This document shows, one piece after another, positions 8,623-17,454 of a stretch of DNA of 64,000 bases. The translations under genes were made by a program, and so were the position numbers. The notes beneath the pieces are model-generated. The model saw only the letters and a list, made by a program, of their open reading frames with translations. It had not been told where the DNA came from and ran no database searches. The stretch comes from Nocardioides zeae. GTDB taxonomy: Bacteria; Actinomycetota; Actinomycetes; Propionibacteriales; Nocardioidaceae. Position 1 is the first letter of the stretch, and each line of letters begins with the position of its first letter. The stretch is from positions 3,410,001 to 3,474,000 of the forward strand of contig NZ_JAUTAN010000001.1 in NCBI RefSeq assembly GCF_030818655.1, given 5' to 3'.

Positions 8623-8712
8623 TGTCATGTACGCCGCGGTTGTCCACAGGCGGTACGGCGCTGTGGGCCGCGCTGGTCAGAACTGTCGGTGGGTCCGGGT
8701 TGAGTGGTGGCC

Positions 8713-10200
8713 ATGACGGGGGTCAGCTCTTCTGGGGACGCCGGTGGCTTCGGGCCACCGGTGCCGGAACCCCCTGCCGACTTCCTGGTCGACACACCGG
8801 AGCCGGACTGGTTGGAGCACGCGTTCACCACCGGGGAGTGGCCCGAGGAGGCGACGCTGGGGTGCCGGGTCGTCAGTCGCGAAAGTCAGTATGACGCGCC
8901 TGACCCCGCCGCGGAGCCGGAGCCCGGGTGGGTGGCGCCGGGTGTCGACGTGGGACACCCGTTGCTCGAGGCGATCCGGACGGCGACGGACGTGCTCTCG
9001 GCCGACGGGCGCACCGGGCTCGGGTGGTTGAGCGCACCGCAGACCGGCATCGCGTTGGTCGACGCACACCGGCTCGTGGCGCGGGCCTCCGCGCTGGTGG
9101 CCGTGCTGGTGCAGCACGCCGAGGAGGTCGAGCTCCACCGGAGCAACGGCGCCTCCACCGCAGCGGTGTGGTTGGCGAACGCGACGGCCACCACTCGACG
9201 CGACGCCTACCGGTTCGCCCGCGTCGGTGAGGCGATCATCGACGACACGAGCCGCTACCGGACCCACCTCGCACCTGCGTGCGAGACCGGCGGCGTGGAC
9301 ACCGAGCAGGCCGACGTCATCGTCAAGGCCCTCGACGCGCTACCCGACGACCTCGACCCCGACCTCCGACTCCAAGCCGAGAAAACACTGGTCGGCTTCG
9401 CGGCCGACCACGACGCCCGCGCCCTGCGCGCGATCGGGAAGAGGATCCTCACCGTGATCGCCCCCGACATCGGCGAGGCCCACGAGGCGGCATTGCTGGA
9501 ACGGGAGGAGCGAGAAGCACGGGCCACCTCGCAGCTCTCGATGGTCTCCGACGGACTCGGCCGCGTCTGGGGACGATTCGTGATCCCCGAGCTCCACGGC
9601 GCGATGCTCCGCAAAGCCCTCGACGCCTACGCCGCGCCGCAGCACCTCAACGCCGCCGACGACCCCGAGCGACGCTTCCAACGGGACCGGTCGACCCCCG
9701 AACGCTACGGCCAGGCCTTCCAACAGCTCCTTGAGATGCTCGACCAGAAAGACCTCCCCGCAACGGGCGGCACCGGCGCAACCGTCGTGGTCACCATGAC
9801 CCTGGAGTCGCTGATGGGCGGGTTGGCGACGGCGTCGCTCGACACCGGCGGCACCATCAGCGCCGCCGAAGCGCGACGCCTCGCCTGCGACGCCGGCCTC
9901 ATCCCCGCCGTCTTCGGCACCACGTCAGAGGTCCTCGACCTCGGCCGCACCGCCCGCTTCCACACCAAGGCCATGCGCCTCGCCATGGCCACCAGGGACA
10001 AGGGCTGCGTCGCCGAAGGCTGCACGAGACCACCCCACCAGACCCACGCCCACCACCTCACCGAATGGTCAGCAGGCGGCCACACCAACACGAAGGACAG
10101 CTGCCTCCTCTGCGACCAGCACCACCACCAGATCCACGACCCGCTCTACCTCACCGAACGCCTCGGCACCGGCAAGCTCCGCTTCACCCGACGCGAGTGA
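8713..10200 (+). CDS. DUF222 / 13E12-family protein with HNH endonuclease domain
   Basis: About 495 residues (GTG at 8704 is an alternative start). The N-terminal two thirds is a helical DUF222 region. The C-terminus is an HNH nuclease fold: CVAEGCTRPPHQTHAHHLTEW, then GGHTNTKDSCLLCDQHHHQIHD, with the Cys pairs and His residues that bind zinc and the catalytic metal. This family occurs in many copies in actinobacterial genomes (the REP13E12 repeats of M. tuberculosis). Its behaviour as a mobile or expanded family is known, but its function is not. The second half is visibly less G+C rich and more CACCAC/CGCCGACC-rich than its neighbours. No flanking inverted repeats were found. Confidence 0.9.
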   Translation: MTGVSSSGDAGGFGPPVPEPPADFLVDTPEPDWLEHAFTTGEWPEEATLGCRVVSRESQYDAPDPAAEPEPGWVAPGVDVGHPLLEAIRTATDVLSADGRTGLGWLSAPQTGIALVDAHRLVARASALVAVLVQHAEEVELHRSNGASTAAVWLANATATTRRDAYRFARVGEAIIDDTSRYRTHLAPACETGGVDTEQADVIVKALDALPDDLDPDLRLQAEKTLVGFAADHDARALRAIGKRILTVIAPDIGEAHEAALLEREEREARATSQLSMVSDGLGRVWGRFVIPELHGAMLRKALDAYAAPQHLNAADDPERRFQRDRSTPERYGQAFQQLLEMLDQKDLPATGGTGATVVVTMTLESLMGGLATASLDTGGTISAAEARRLACDAGLIPAVFGTTSEVLDLGRTARFHTKAMRLAMATRDKGCVAEGCTRPPHQTHAHHLTEWSAGGHTNTKDSCLLCDQHHHQIHDPLYLTERLGTGKLRFTRRE

Positions 10201-10219
10201 CCCAGCCCCGGCAGGTAGA

Positions 10220-10642
10220 TCATCCGAGGGCGGCCAGACGTTCGTCGACGACGCGCTCGATCTCCTCCCCGACCGGCCACCAGGCCTCGTCGAGCTCGTC
10301 CCAGAGCTCCTCCTGCTCCTCGGTGAGGTCGTCGCTGCAGTCGTTGGGGCGCATGACGAGGTACGCCGCCTCGGCTCGCGCCACGAGGTCGGCTGCGTCC
10401 GTCAGCCCGAGAGAACGGAGTGCCGTGAGCGCGTCCGCGACCAGGGGTCCGCTCGTCTCGCGGTTGTTCTCGATCATGCCGAGGAGGCCTCCGTTGCCGG
10501 CCACACCGACCAGGGCGACCAGCGCCCCGAGGTCCCACCGCTCGCGATCGGCGGCATCCTCCAGCGCGTCCCGCGGCACCCCGCACTCGTTCCAGAAGTC
10601 GACCGCTACCTTCTCCCGGCTGCGCTCCACCACGTCCGCCAC
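10220..10642 (-). CDS. DUF4375 (DMP19-like) family protein
   Basis: About 140 residues, acidic, with no signal or membrane segment. The centre, GNGGLLGMIENNRETSGPLVADALTALRSLGL, matches the NGGF...ALxxIGA pattern of DUF4375/DMP19-like proteins. That family has no firmly assigned bacterial role. The end is rich in Glu, Asp and Trp (EEQEELWDELDEAWW). The start is uncertain: GTG at 10642 is the longest, but a purine-rich GAGAGGGAG lies eight bases before an internal GTG at 10633, which may be the true start. It converges on the HNH gene with a 19-base gap and diverges from the acyltransferase gene. Confidence 0.65.
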   Translation of the reverse strand: MADVVERSREKVAVDFWNECGVPRDALEDAADRERWDLGALVALVGVAGNGGLLGMIENNRETSGPLVADALTALRSLGLTDAADLVARAEAAYLVMRPNDCSDDLTEEQEELWDELDEAWWPVGEEIERVVDERLAALG

Positions 10643-10717
10643 TCCCTCTCGATTGGCCCGGCGCCCCCCGGCTCACGCACTATCGTCGCCGCAGTCCGCA
10701 AGAAGGGGGAACGTCGG

Positions 10718-12874
10718 TTGAGCAGGGCCAGCACGCAGCGGCGCGACATCCAGGGGCTGCGCGCGTTTGCGGTGACGGCCGTGGTCCTCGACCACCTGCT
10801 GGGCTGGCCGCACGGAGGGTTCGTCGGTGTCGACGTCTTCTTCGTCATCTCCGGCTTCCTCATCACCGGCATCCTGCTGCGCGAGCACGAGCGCACGGGG
10901 ACGATCTCCTTCGTCGGCTTCTACCGCCGTCGCGCCAAGCGCATCCTGCCGGCGTCGATCCTCGTGCTGGCCGTGACGGTGGCGCTGTCCTACGCGCTCG
11001 TCGGGCGCCTGCGCGCCGACAGCATCGCCACCGACGGCCTCTGGGCCCTGTTCTTCGGCGCGAACTGGCGGTTCACGACGCAGGCGACGGACTACTTCGC
11101 GGCCAACGGCCCGGTCTCGCCGCTGCAGCACTACTGGTCGCTGGCGGTCGAGGAGCAGTTCTACTTCGTGTGGCCGTGGCTGATGCTGGGCGTCCTCGCC
11201 CTCCTCGCGGCCCGCACCCGCCGCCGCACCGGCACGCCCCCGGGCGCGACCACCCGCCCCGACCACCACCGCCTCGTCGTCGGCCTCGTCCTGGCCGGCG
11301 TGGTCGCCGCGTCGTTCGCCTGGGCGCTGCAGCAGACCTCGGCGGCCCCGTCGGCGGCGTACTTCTCCACCTTCACCCGCGTCTGGGAGCTCGGGCTCGG
11401 CGCCCTCGTCGCCGTCGCGGCCCCCCTGTGCTCCCGCATCCCCGACGCCGTCCGTCCCGTGCTGGCCTGGGGCGGCCTCGTCGGTATGACGGCCTCCCTG
11501 TGGCTCGTCACCGAGGACGCCGGGTTCCCGGCACCCGCCGCGGCCCTCCCCGTCGGCGCGACGGCGCTGGTGATCGCGGCCGGCACCTTCGCCGAGCGGG
11601 GTCGCCAGCAGCGCTTCCTCCTCCCGCTGACCAACCGGGTGGCGGGCTACGTCGGCGACATCTCCTACTCGCTCTACCTGTGGCACTTCCCCGTCGCCAT
11701 CCTCGGCGTCGTCGTGCTCGGCGACTCCCCGCTCGTGCTGGCCGGCCTCGGCGTCGTGATGCTCGTGCTCGCGGTGCACTCCTACCACCTCGTCGAGGAG
11801 CCCCTGCGGTCCGCGACGTGGCGCCTCCCCCGCCGTACGTCGCGGGAGGCGGGCGCCGGGAGGAGGGGCACCCTGCGGGCGGCGTACACCGGTGTCTTCC
11901 TGCTCGCCCTGGCCGCGGCACCCGTGATGCCCTCCCTGGTCCTCGCCGACAACGGGGTGCGCACGCTGAGCGACGCGGACGTGGCGGCGATCGACGCGGA
12001 GACGCACGCGGAGTACACGCCCGCCGTCGCCGACCTCCAGACCGAGATCCGCGTGGCGCTGGCCGCCGGCGCGTGGCCGGAGCTGGACCCGCCGATCGAG
12101 GAGGCCATGGCCGGGCGGGAGGTACCGAGCAGCGTCATGCCGTGCGGCGACATCGACGGCGTCGACGTGGCGGCCTGCACGTTCGGCGAGCTCGACCGTG
12201 CTGCGGGCGGCCAGAGCATCGCGGTGGTGGGCGACTCGATCGCGGTCAACTACGTGCCGCTGCTCGTCGGCGCGCTCCCGGAGGGCTGGAGCCTGACGTC
12301 GCTGGGCGCCTACGGCTGCCCGTTCACCGACCTGCTGTCCGAGCACCCCGACGCCGCGATCGTCGACGGGTGCGAGCAGCGCAAGGCGGACGTCGTCGAC
12401 GCGGTCGAGGAGCTCCGGCCGGACGTGCTCGTGGTGGCGGACATGTACGCCCCCCGCACCGAGGTCGGCGAGGAGGGCACCATCACCCCCGAGCGCTGGG
12501 CGGAGAGCACCCGCACGCAGCTCGGCGAGGTCGCCGACGCCGTCGGCCGCACCGTCGTGCTCGCGCCGCCGCCGTCCGACGTCAACATCGACGAGTGCTA
12601 CAACCTGCTCTCCTCGCCCGTCGACTGCGTGAGCAAGGTCCGCGGCCAGTGGAGCGGCATGCACGACGCCGAGGCCGCGATGGCCGAGGAGATGGGCGCG
12701 ACCTACGTCGACAGCCGCGACTGGTTCTGCGCCGAGGACCGCTGCCCCGCCTTCGTCGGCGACACCCTGGTGAAGGTCGACCTCGTGCACTTCTCGCAGC
12801 CCTACCAGCGGCTCCTGCAGCCCGCCTTCACCGAACGGCTCGGGACCCTCGGCGTCCTGCCGCCGCCCTCTTGA
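10718..12874 (+). CDS. Membrane acyltransferase-3 with C-terminal SGNH domain
   Basis: 718 residues starting at TTG, supported by the Shine-Dalgarno-like AAGGGGGA at 10703-10710. Residues 1 to about 395 form an OafA/YrhL-type acyltransferase-3 domain with about ten membrane segments. Its motifs are RRDIQGLRAFAVTAVVLDH, GGFVGVDVFFVISGFLIT and FYRRRAKRILPAS. Residues about 470-718 are an extracytoplasmic SGNH/GDSL hydrolase-like domain with VVGDSIAVNY and the distal VDLVHFSQPY (Asp-x-x-His). Such fusions O-acetylate cell-surface polysaccharide, peptidoglycan or glycolipid; the substrate here is not predictable. It ends just before an old-yellow-enzyme gene, with an inverted repeat over the stop codon. 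Confidence 0.9.
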   Translation: MSRASTQRRDIQGLRAFAVTAVVLDHLLGWPHGGFVGVDVFFVISGFLITGILLREHERTGTISFVGFYRRRAKRILPASILVLAVTVALSYALVGRLRADSIATDGLWALFFGANWRFTTQATDYFAANGPVSPLQHYWSLAVEEQFYFVWPWLMLGVLALLAARTRRRTGTPPGATTRPDHHRLVVGLVLAGVVAASFAWALQQTSAAPSAAYFSTFTRVWELGLGALVAVAAPLCSRIPDAVRPVLAWGGLVGMTASLWLVTEDAGFPAPAAALPVGATALVIAAGTFAERGRQQRFLLPLTNRVAGYVGDISYSLYLWHFPVAILGVVVLGDSPLVLAGLGVVMLVLAVHSYHLVEEPLRSATWRLPRRTSREAGAGRRGTLRAAYTGVFLLALAAAPVMPSLVLADNGVRTLSDADVAAIDAETHAEYTPAVADLQTEIRVALAAGAWPELDPPIEEAMAGREVPSSVMPCGDIDGVDVAACTFGELDRAAGGQSIAVVGDSIAVNYVPLLVGALPEGWSLTSLGAYGCPFTDLLSEHPDAAIVDGCEQRKADVVDAVEELRPDVLVVADMYAPRTEVGEEGTITPERWAESTRTQLGEVADAVGRTVVLAPPPSDVNIDECYNLLSSPVDCVSKVRGQWSGMHDAEAAMAEEMGATYVDSRDWFCAEDRCPAFVGDTLVKVDLVHFSQPYQRLLQPAFTERLGTLGVLPPPS

Positions 12875-12885
12875 ACCACGTTCAA
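12871..12885. promoter_or_regulatory. Inverted repeat TTGAAC-CAC-GTTCAA
   Basis: A perfect 6-bp inverted repeat with a 3-base centre, AT-rich against its surroundings. It overlaps the acyltransferase stop codon and lies about 20 bases before the start of the oxidoreductase gene. The size and symmetry fit an operator for a TetR- or PadR-type regulator; no such gene is adjacent. The short arm length makes a terminator less likely. Confidence 0.4.
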
Positions 12886-12906
12886 CAGCGTGCCACGATG
12901 CGGTCC

Positions 12907-14229
12907 ATGACCGACCTCGGCACCCCGCTCGACCTGCCCTGCGGGCAGCGCCTCCCCAACCGCCTCATGAAGTCGGCGCTGTCGGAGGCCCTCGGCACCT
13001 CCGCCGGCGCTCCGACGCGCCGGCTCGAGCGGCTGTACGACGCGTGGGCCGGCGGCGGCTGGGGCCTCGTCGTGACGGGCAACGTCATGGTCGACCTCCG
13101 CCACCGCGGCGAGCCCGGCAACGTCGTCGTCGAGGACGAGCGGCACCTGGACGCGCTGCGCCGCTGGGCCGCCGGCTTCCGCGCCTCGGGCACGCCGCTG
13201 TGGATGCAGGTCAACCACCCGGGCCGCCAGGCCAACGTGCTCGTCGGGCGCACGCGCCCGGTCGCCCCCAGCGCCGTCGCCGCCGACGTCGCGGTGGCCA
13301 CGCGCCCGCGCGCCCTCACCGAGGCGGAGATCCGGGAGACGATCGAGCGGTACGCCGCGACCGCGGCCGTCGCCGAGGCCGCCGGCTTCGACGGGGTGCA
13401 GGTCCACGGCGCCCACGGCTACCTCGTCACCCAGTTCCTCTCGCCCCGCTCCAACCAGCGCACCGACGCGTGGGGCGGCGACCCGGAGCGTCGACGCCGC
13501 TTCGTGCTCGAGGTCGTGCGCGCGATCCGGGAGCGCGTGTCCCCCGGCTTCGCGGTCGGCATCAAGCTCAACTCCGCGGACTTCCAGCGCGGCGGCTTCA
13601 CCGAGTCGGAGTCGCGCGAGGTGGTCGCGGCGCTCGCCGCGGAGGGCATCGACCTGCTCGAGGTCTCGGGCGGCACCTACGAGTCGCCCGTGATGTTCGG
13701 CCCCGACACCCGGCGGGCGTCGACCCGGGAGCGCGAGGCCTACTTCCTGGAGTACGCCGCGTCCGTCCGCGACGCCGCCGGTGCCGTGCCCGTCGCGGTC
13801 ACGGGAGGCTTCCGCACCCGCGCGGCGATGACCGCGGCGCTGGGCCCCGACGAGAGCGACACCGGCAGCGGGGCCAGCTCCACCGCGGCCGGCTCCGCCG
13901 CGGCCAGCTCCGCCGCGGCACCGGGCGAGTGCGACGTCATCGGCCTCGGGCGCCCGGCCTCGGCGTACCCCCACGTCGCGCGGGACCTCCTCGACGGCCG
14001 CCTCGAACGGATCGAGCTGCCGGCCGTGCAGGTGGGCGCCCGGCGGCTCGTCCGCCGCCTCGCGCCGCTCCACACCGTCGACAGCGCGCTCGACCTGTCG
14101 TGGCACACCGACCAGCTGCACCGGCTCGGTGCCGGCAAGGCCCCCGACCTGGCCCGCCCGTGGTGGCGGACCGCGGTCACCGCGACGCTCCGCAACGGGC
14201 CGGGCGCCTTCGTGCCGAAGCGGGGCTAG
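12907..14229 (+). CDS. NADH:flavin oxidoreductase (old yellow enzyme family)
   Basis: About 440 residues (ATG at 12898 is an in-frame alternative). A TIM-barrel FMN enzyme. Key motifs are LPNRLMKSALSEAL, MQVNHPGRQA, GVQVHGAHGYLVTQFLSPRSNQRTDAWGG (substrate/FMN-binding HGAHGYL and arginine) and VTGGFRTR near the phosphate site. OYE enzymes reduce activated C=C bonds using NAD(P)H. An Ala/Ser/Gly-rich insert of about 35 residues (DTGSGASSTAAGSAAASSAA) interrupts the loop between VTGGFRTRAAM and DVIGLGRPASAYP, which is not usual. The Nei gene starts at the next base after its stop. Confidence 0.88.
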   Translation: MTDLGTPLDLPCGQRLPNRLMKSALSEALGTSAGAPTRRLERLYDAWAGGGWGLVVTGNVMVDLRHRGEPGNVVVEDERHLDALRRWAAGFRASGTPLWMQVNHPGRQANVLVGRTRPVAPSAVAADVAVATRPRALTEAEIRETIERYAATAAVAEAAGFDGVQVHGAHGYLVTQFLSPRSNQRTDAWGGDPERRRRFVLEVVRAIRERVSPGFAVGIKLNSADFQRGGFTESESREVVAALAAEGIDLLEVSGGTYESPVMFGPDTRRASTREREAYFLEYAASVRDAAGAVPVAVTGGFRTRAAMTAALGPDESDTGSGASSTAAGSAAASSAAAPGECDVIGLGRPASAYPHVARDLLDGRLERIELPAVQVGARRLVRRLAPLHTVDSALDLSWHTDQLHRLGAGKAPDLARPWWRTAVTATLRNGPGAFVPKRG

Positions 14230-15060
14230 GTGCCCGAGGGCGACAGCGTCCACCTGCTGGCGCGGCGGCTGGACCGCTCGCTGCGCGGCCGGACCGTCGC
14301 GCGCAGCGACCTCCGCGTGCCGCGCCTGGCGACGAAGGACCTCGCCGGCCGCGAGGTGCTCGAGCACGCGACCCACGGCAAGCACCTCCTCACCCGGTTC
14401 TCCGGGGGCGTCACCCTGCACTCCCACCTGCGGATGGACGGCAGCTGGACCGTCACGGGCGCGGGCAAGCGCCTCCCCCGACGCTTGCTCCCCGACGTGC
14501 GGGTCGTGCTCGAGACCACCGCGGGGCCGACCGCCTGGGGGCAGAAGCTGCACGACCTCGCCCTCGTGGCGACCGCCGACGAGTCCGCGCTGGTGGGCCA
14601 CCTCGGTCCCGACCCGCTGCGGGAGGACTGGGACCCGGCGGAGGCGGTACGGCGGCTGCTCGCCCACCCGACGACCCCCCTCGTCTCCGCCCTGCTCGAC
14701 CAGACGAACCTCGCCGGGCTCGGCAACCTGTGGGTCAACGAGCTGGCGTTCCTCGTGGGCCGCAGCCCGTGGACGCCGGTGGGCGAGGTGGACGTGCCCG
14801 CCCTGGTCGATCGTGCCGCCACCGCGTTGCGCCACTCGGCGACCGTGCCGGGCGCCTACCAGGTCACCACCGGGATCGCGCGCCGCGGCGAGAGCCACTG
14901 GGTCGCCGGCCGGGCGCGGCGCCCGTGCCTGCGGTGCGGCACCACGGTGCAGGTGGTGGCGGAGCTGCCGAACGACGCGGCGCACCGCCGTACGTGGTGG
15001 TGCCCGCACTGCCAGCCCGGACCGGGCCCGGAGGTCCGCGTGGCGTCGGTCCCGCGCTGA
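14230..15060 (+). CDS. nei: Fpg/Nei family DNA glycosylase (Nei2-like)
   Basis: 276 residues starting at GTG. The N-terminus PEGDS supplies the catalytic Pro2 and Glu3 after removal of Met. The conserved Lys sits in THGKHLL. A helix-two-turn-helix is in DQTNLAGLGNLWVNEL. The C-terminal zinc finger is CLRCG...CPHC. The enzyme excises oxidised pyrimidines by a beta,delta-elimination mechanism in base excision repair. The start follows the previous stop directly, implying co-transcription with the flavin oxidoreductase. The PEGDS start favours Nei over Fpg (which begins PELPE). Confidence 0.9.
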   Translation: MPEGDSVHLLARRLDRSLRGRTVARSDLRVPRLATKDLAGREVLEHATHGKHLLTRFSGGVTLHSHLRMDGSWTVTGAGKRLPRRLLPDVRVVLETTAGPTAWGQKLHDLALVATADESALVGHLGPDPLREDWDPAEAVRRLLAHPTTPLVSALLDQTNLAGLGNLWVNELAFLVGRSPWTPVGEVDVPALVDRAATALRHSATVPGAYQVTTGIARRGESHWVAGRARRPCLRCGTTVQVVAELPNDAAHRRTWWCPHCQPGPGPEVRVASVPR

Positions 15061-15085
15061 CGGTCGCAGTCCACGGGCACCCGGC

Positions 15086-16027
15086 TCAGCCGTGCCGCTC
15101 GCGGTAGCGCCGCGCGGCCGCGGGGTGGAGCGGCACCGGGTAGGTGTCGAAGAGGCTCGCGGGCGCCAGGTACTGCAGCCCGCCCGACGGCTGCGGCACC
15201 AGCTGGGGCCCCGCCGCCAGCAGCGTGTCGACGACGTGCGCCACGGTCGCGTCGTCGAGCGCCGGCCGGCACAGCAGGTGGACGGCGACCCCGGCCGTGC
15301 GCACGTCGTCGGCCTGGTCCCACACGTCGCGGGGCAGCCGCACGCTCTGGTACGGCGCGGCGGGGCCCCGCGTGGCGTCCACCAGCGCCCCCAGGTCGAG
15401 GGCCCGCAACGGGTGCGTGCGCACCAGCGAGGCGAGCTCCGGCGACGGCTGGCCGCCCCACCAGAGGAGGGCGTCCACGGACCCGCCGGCCAGGGCGACC
15501 GCCCCCGTGGCGTGCGAGGCGGCGCGCAGGTCGACGCCCAGGGTCGGCTCGAGCAGCCGCCGGGCCGTCTCGGCGGACCCGGAGCCGAGCGGGCCGACGG
15601 CGACGCGCCGTCCCGCGAGGTCGCCCGCGGAGCGGAACGGGCTCCCGTCGCGCACGAGGCAGTGGAGCGTCGTCTGGTAGAGCCGGGCCACCGCGACCGC
15701 CGCGTCGGCGTCCACAGCGACGGCGTCGGCCAGGCTCGGCGCCAGGTCCGCCGAGCCCGAGCGCAGCAGCGCGAGGTTGTCGAGCGAGCCACCGCTGGCG
15801 ACCACCCGGACGTGACCGACGGGCCCGGAGTCCCGCAGCTCGCCGCCGAGCAGACGGGCGAACCGGGTGAAGCTGCCGCCGAGCTCGCCCCCCGCGACGA
15901 CCAGGTCGCCGGCCGAGCGCCGCGTGCCCGACGACGCCACCGCCGGCCCGAGGCCCGCGAGGCCGGCGACCAGCGCCGTACCGCCGGCGGCGCGGACGAG
16001 GCCCCGGCGCGAGACCCGGCCGGTCAT
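15086..16027 (-). CDS. TAXI-family solute-binding protein with Tat-type signal
   Basis: 313 residues. The N-terminus SRRGLVRAAGGTALVAGLAG has a twin-arginine signal pattern. The mature part begins with LVVAGGELGGSFTRFARLLG and contains DLAPSLADAV, FRSAGDLAGRRVAVGPLGSGSAETARRLL and a C-terminal LFDTYPVPLHPAAARRYRE, all typical of TRAP-associated extracytoplasmic immunogenic (TAXI) proteins. No TRAP permease (DctQ/DctM) is nearby. Its ATG overlaps the stop of the histidine kinase gene (ATGA), so it is made with the two-component system. A role as an extracytoplasmic ligand sensor for the kinase is inferred. Confidence 0.85.
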   Translation of the reverse strand: MTGRVSRRGLVRAAGGTALVAGLAGLGPAVASSGTRRSAGDLVVAGGELGGSFTRFARLLGGELRDSGPVGHVRVVASGGSLDNLALLRSGSADLAPSLADAVAVDADAAVAVARLYQTTLHCLVRDGSPFRSAGDLAGRRVAVGPLGSGSAETARRLLEPTLGVDLRAASHATGAVALAGGSVDALLWWGGQPSPELASLVRTHPLRALDLGALVDATRGPAAPYQSVRLPRDVWDQADDVRTAGVAVHLLCRPALDDATVAHVVDTLLAAGPQLVPQPSGGLQYLAPASLFDTYPVPLHPAAARRYRERHG

Positions 16028-17454
16028 CGGCGCCCCTCGGCGCGGGGCAGGTCGAGCTCGACGGCGAGGCCGCCGGCCGCGGACCGCCGCACGGTCATCG
16101 TGCCGCCGTTCGCGCGGGCGAGGGCGTCGACCAGCGCCAGCCCGAGCCCCGTGCCCGGCCGGTCGGCATGGCGCGACGAGCGCCAGAACCGCTCGCCGAC
16201 GCGGACGAGCTCGTCGTCGGTGAGGCCGGCACCGTCGTCCTCGACGGTCACGACCGCCCGGCCGCCCGGCTCCTCGCCGGCAGCGGACGTGGCGGCGGGC
16301 GCCAGGGAGACGTGGATGCGGGGCGCGTCGCCGGCGTACTTCACCGCGTTCTCGATGGCCGTGTCGACCATCTCGACCAGGTCGTGCACGGTCACCGCGA
16401 GGACGACGTCGGGCGCGACGGTGGCCGTCACCGCGGCGCCGGTCGGCGCCCAGCGCTCTTCGAGGTGGGTCTCGAGCGCGGCGCCGTCGCTGGTCCCGCC
16501 CACGGGCGGGCCGCCCTCGCGCAGGGCCAGGGCGGCGCGGCGCTCGTTGATGCGGTGCTCCGCCTCCGCGAGCCCCAGGAGGCGGTCGACGGTGGTGTCG
16601 AGCCGGTCCAGGTCGCGCTGCACCGCGGCCACCACGCCGGGGTCGGCCGTCCCGTCCCCGGCCAGCAGGTCGACGTGGAGCCGCACGGCGGCCAACGGGT
16701 TGCGCAGCTGGTGGGACGTGCTGGCGACGAGGTCCCGCTGCTGCTCCACCGTCGTGGCGAGGGTCGTCGCCATCAGCTGGAACGACGTGGCCAGCCGCCG
16801 CAGCTCGGGCGGACCGGAGAGCGTCAGGTCGTCCACGGGCGCGCCGCTCGTGAGGGCGTGGGTCGCCCGGTCGAGGCGGTGGACGGGACGCACGATCCAA
16901 CCGGTCGTCCAGACGGCCGCGGCCGCGAGCGCGACGAGGCCGAGGGAGACCGGGACCAGCAGCACCAGCCACCCCTCGAGCACCGCCCGCTGGGAGCGAC
17001 GGAGGTCGACCTCGGTCACGACCACCCCGCCCGCGAGGTCCTGCTCGATCACCACGGGGGTCGAGAGCAGCACGCGGTCGGCCGACCACGGGGTGACGAG
17101 CGGGACGTCGAGCTGCGCCAGGTTGGTGCCGAAGTCCCGCACCCGCTGGAGCACCTCCTCCGCGCCGGGGTCGAGGTCGCCGACGGAGGCCAGCACGCGG
17201 GCGGAGTCGTCGAGCACGACGACGTCCTCGCCGAAGAGCGCGTGGTAGCGGTCGAGGTAGCGCTGCAGCGGCACCGTGTCGCCGTCCTCGATGGCCGCCC
17301 GCGCGAGGTCCGCGGTGCGCAGCACCGCCCCGCGCCGCTCCTGCTCGATCTCGCTCGTGCGCCGCTCGGCGATCGACTCCATGAGGGGCGTCAGGAGCAG
17401 GCCCAGCGCGACCACGACCGCCACGAGCAGCGGCACGGCGACCCGGAGCCGCAT
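16024..17454 (-). CDS. Sensor histidine kinase (TctE-like)
   Basis: 476 residues. Membrane segments lie at about 4-24 and 160-182 and bracket an extracytoplasmic domain of some 130 residues (QRYLDRYHALFGEDVVVLDD). A HAMP linker follows (WIVRPVHRLDRATHAL). The HisKA box is ASTSHQLRNPLAAVRLHVD with the phospho-acceptor His. The ATPase has TAIENAVKYA (N box), VEDDGAGL and GTGLGLALV (G boxes). It phosphorylates the response regulator encoded just upstream, whose stop overlaps this ATG. The position next to tctCBA, and its size, match TctE-type regulators of tricarboxylate transporters. Confidence 0.88.
   Translation of the reverse strand: MRLRVAVPLLVAVVVALGLLLTPLMESIAERRTSEIEQERRGAVLRTADLARAAIEDGDTVPLQRYLDRYHALFGEDVVVLDDSARVLASVGDLDPGAEEVLQRVRDFGTNLAQLDVPLVTPWSADRVLLSTPVVIEQDLAGGVVVTEVDLRRSQRAVLEGWLVLLVPVSLGLVALAAAAVWTTGWIVRPVHRLDRATHALTSGAPVDDLTLSGPPELRRLATSFQLMATTLATTVEQQRDLVASTSHQLRNPLAAVRLHVDLLAGDGTADPGVVAAVQRDLDRLDTTVDRLLGLAEAEHRINERRAALALREGGPPVGGTSDGAALETHLEERWAPTGAAVTATVAPDVVLAVTVHDLVEMVDTAIENAVKYAGDAPRIHVSLAPAATSAAGEEPGGRAVVTVEDDGAGLTDDELVRVGERFWRSSRHADRPGTGLGLALVDALARANGGTMTVRRSAAGGLAVELDLPRAEGRR

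Noticed and set aside
8640..8648. TTGTCCACA, an actinobacterial DnaA-box sequence
   Set aside because: A single box with no cluster, no dnaA/dnaN/gyrB neighbours and no AT-rich unwinding region, so not an origin.
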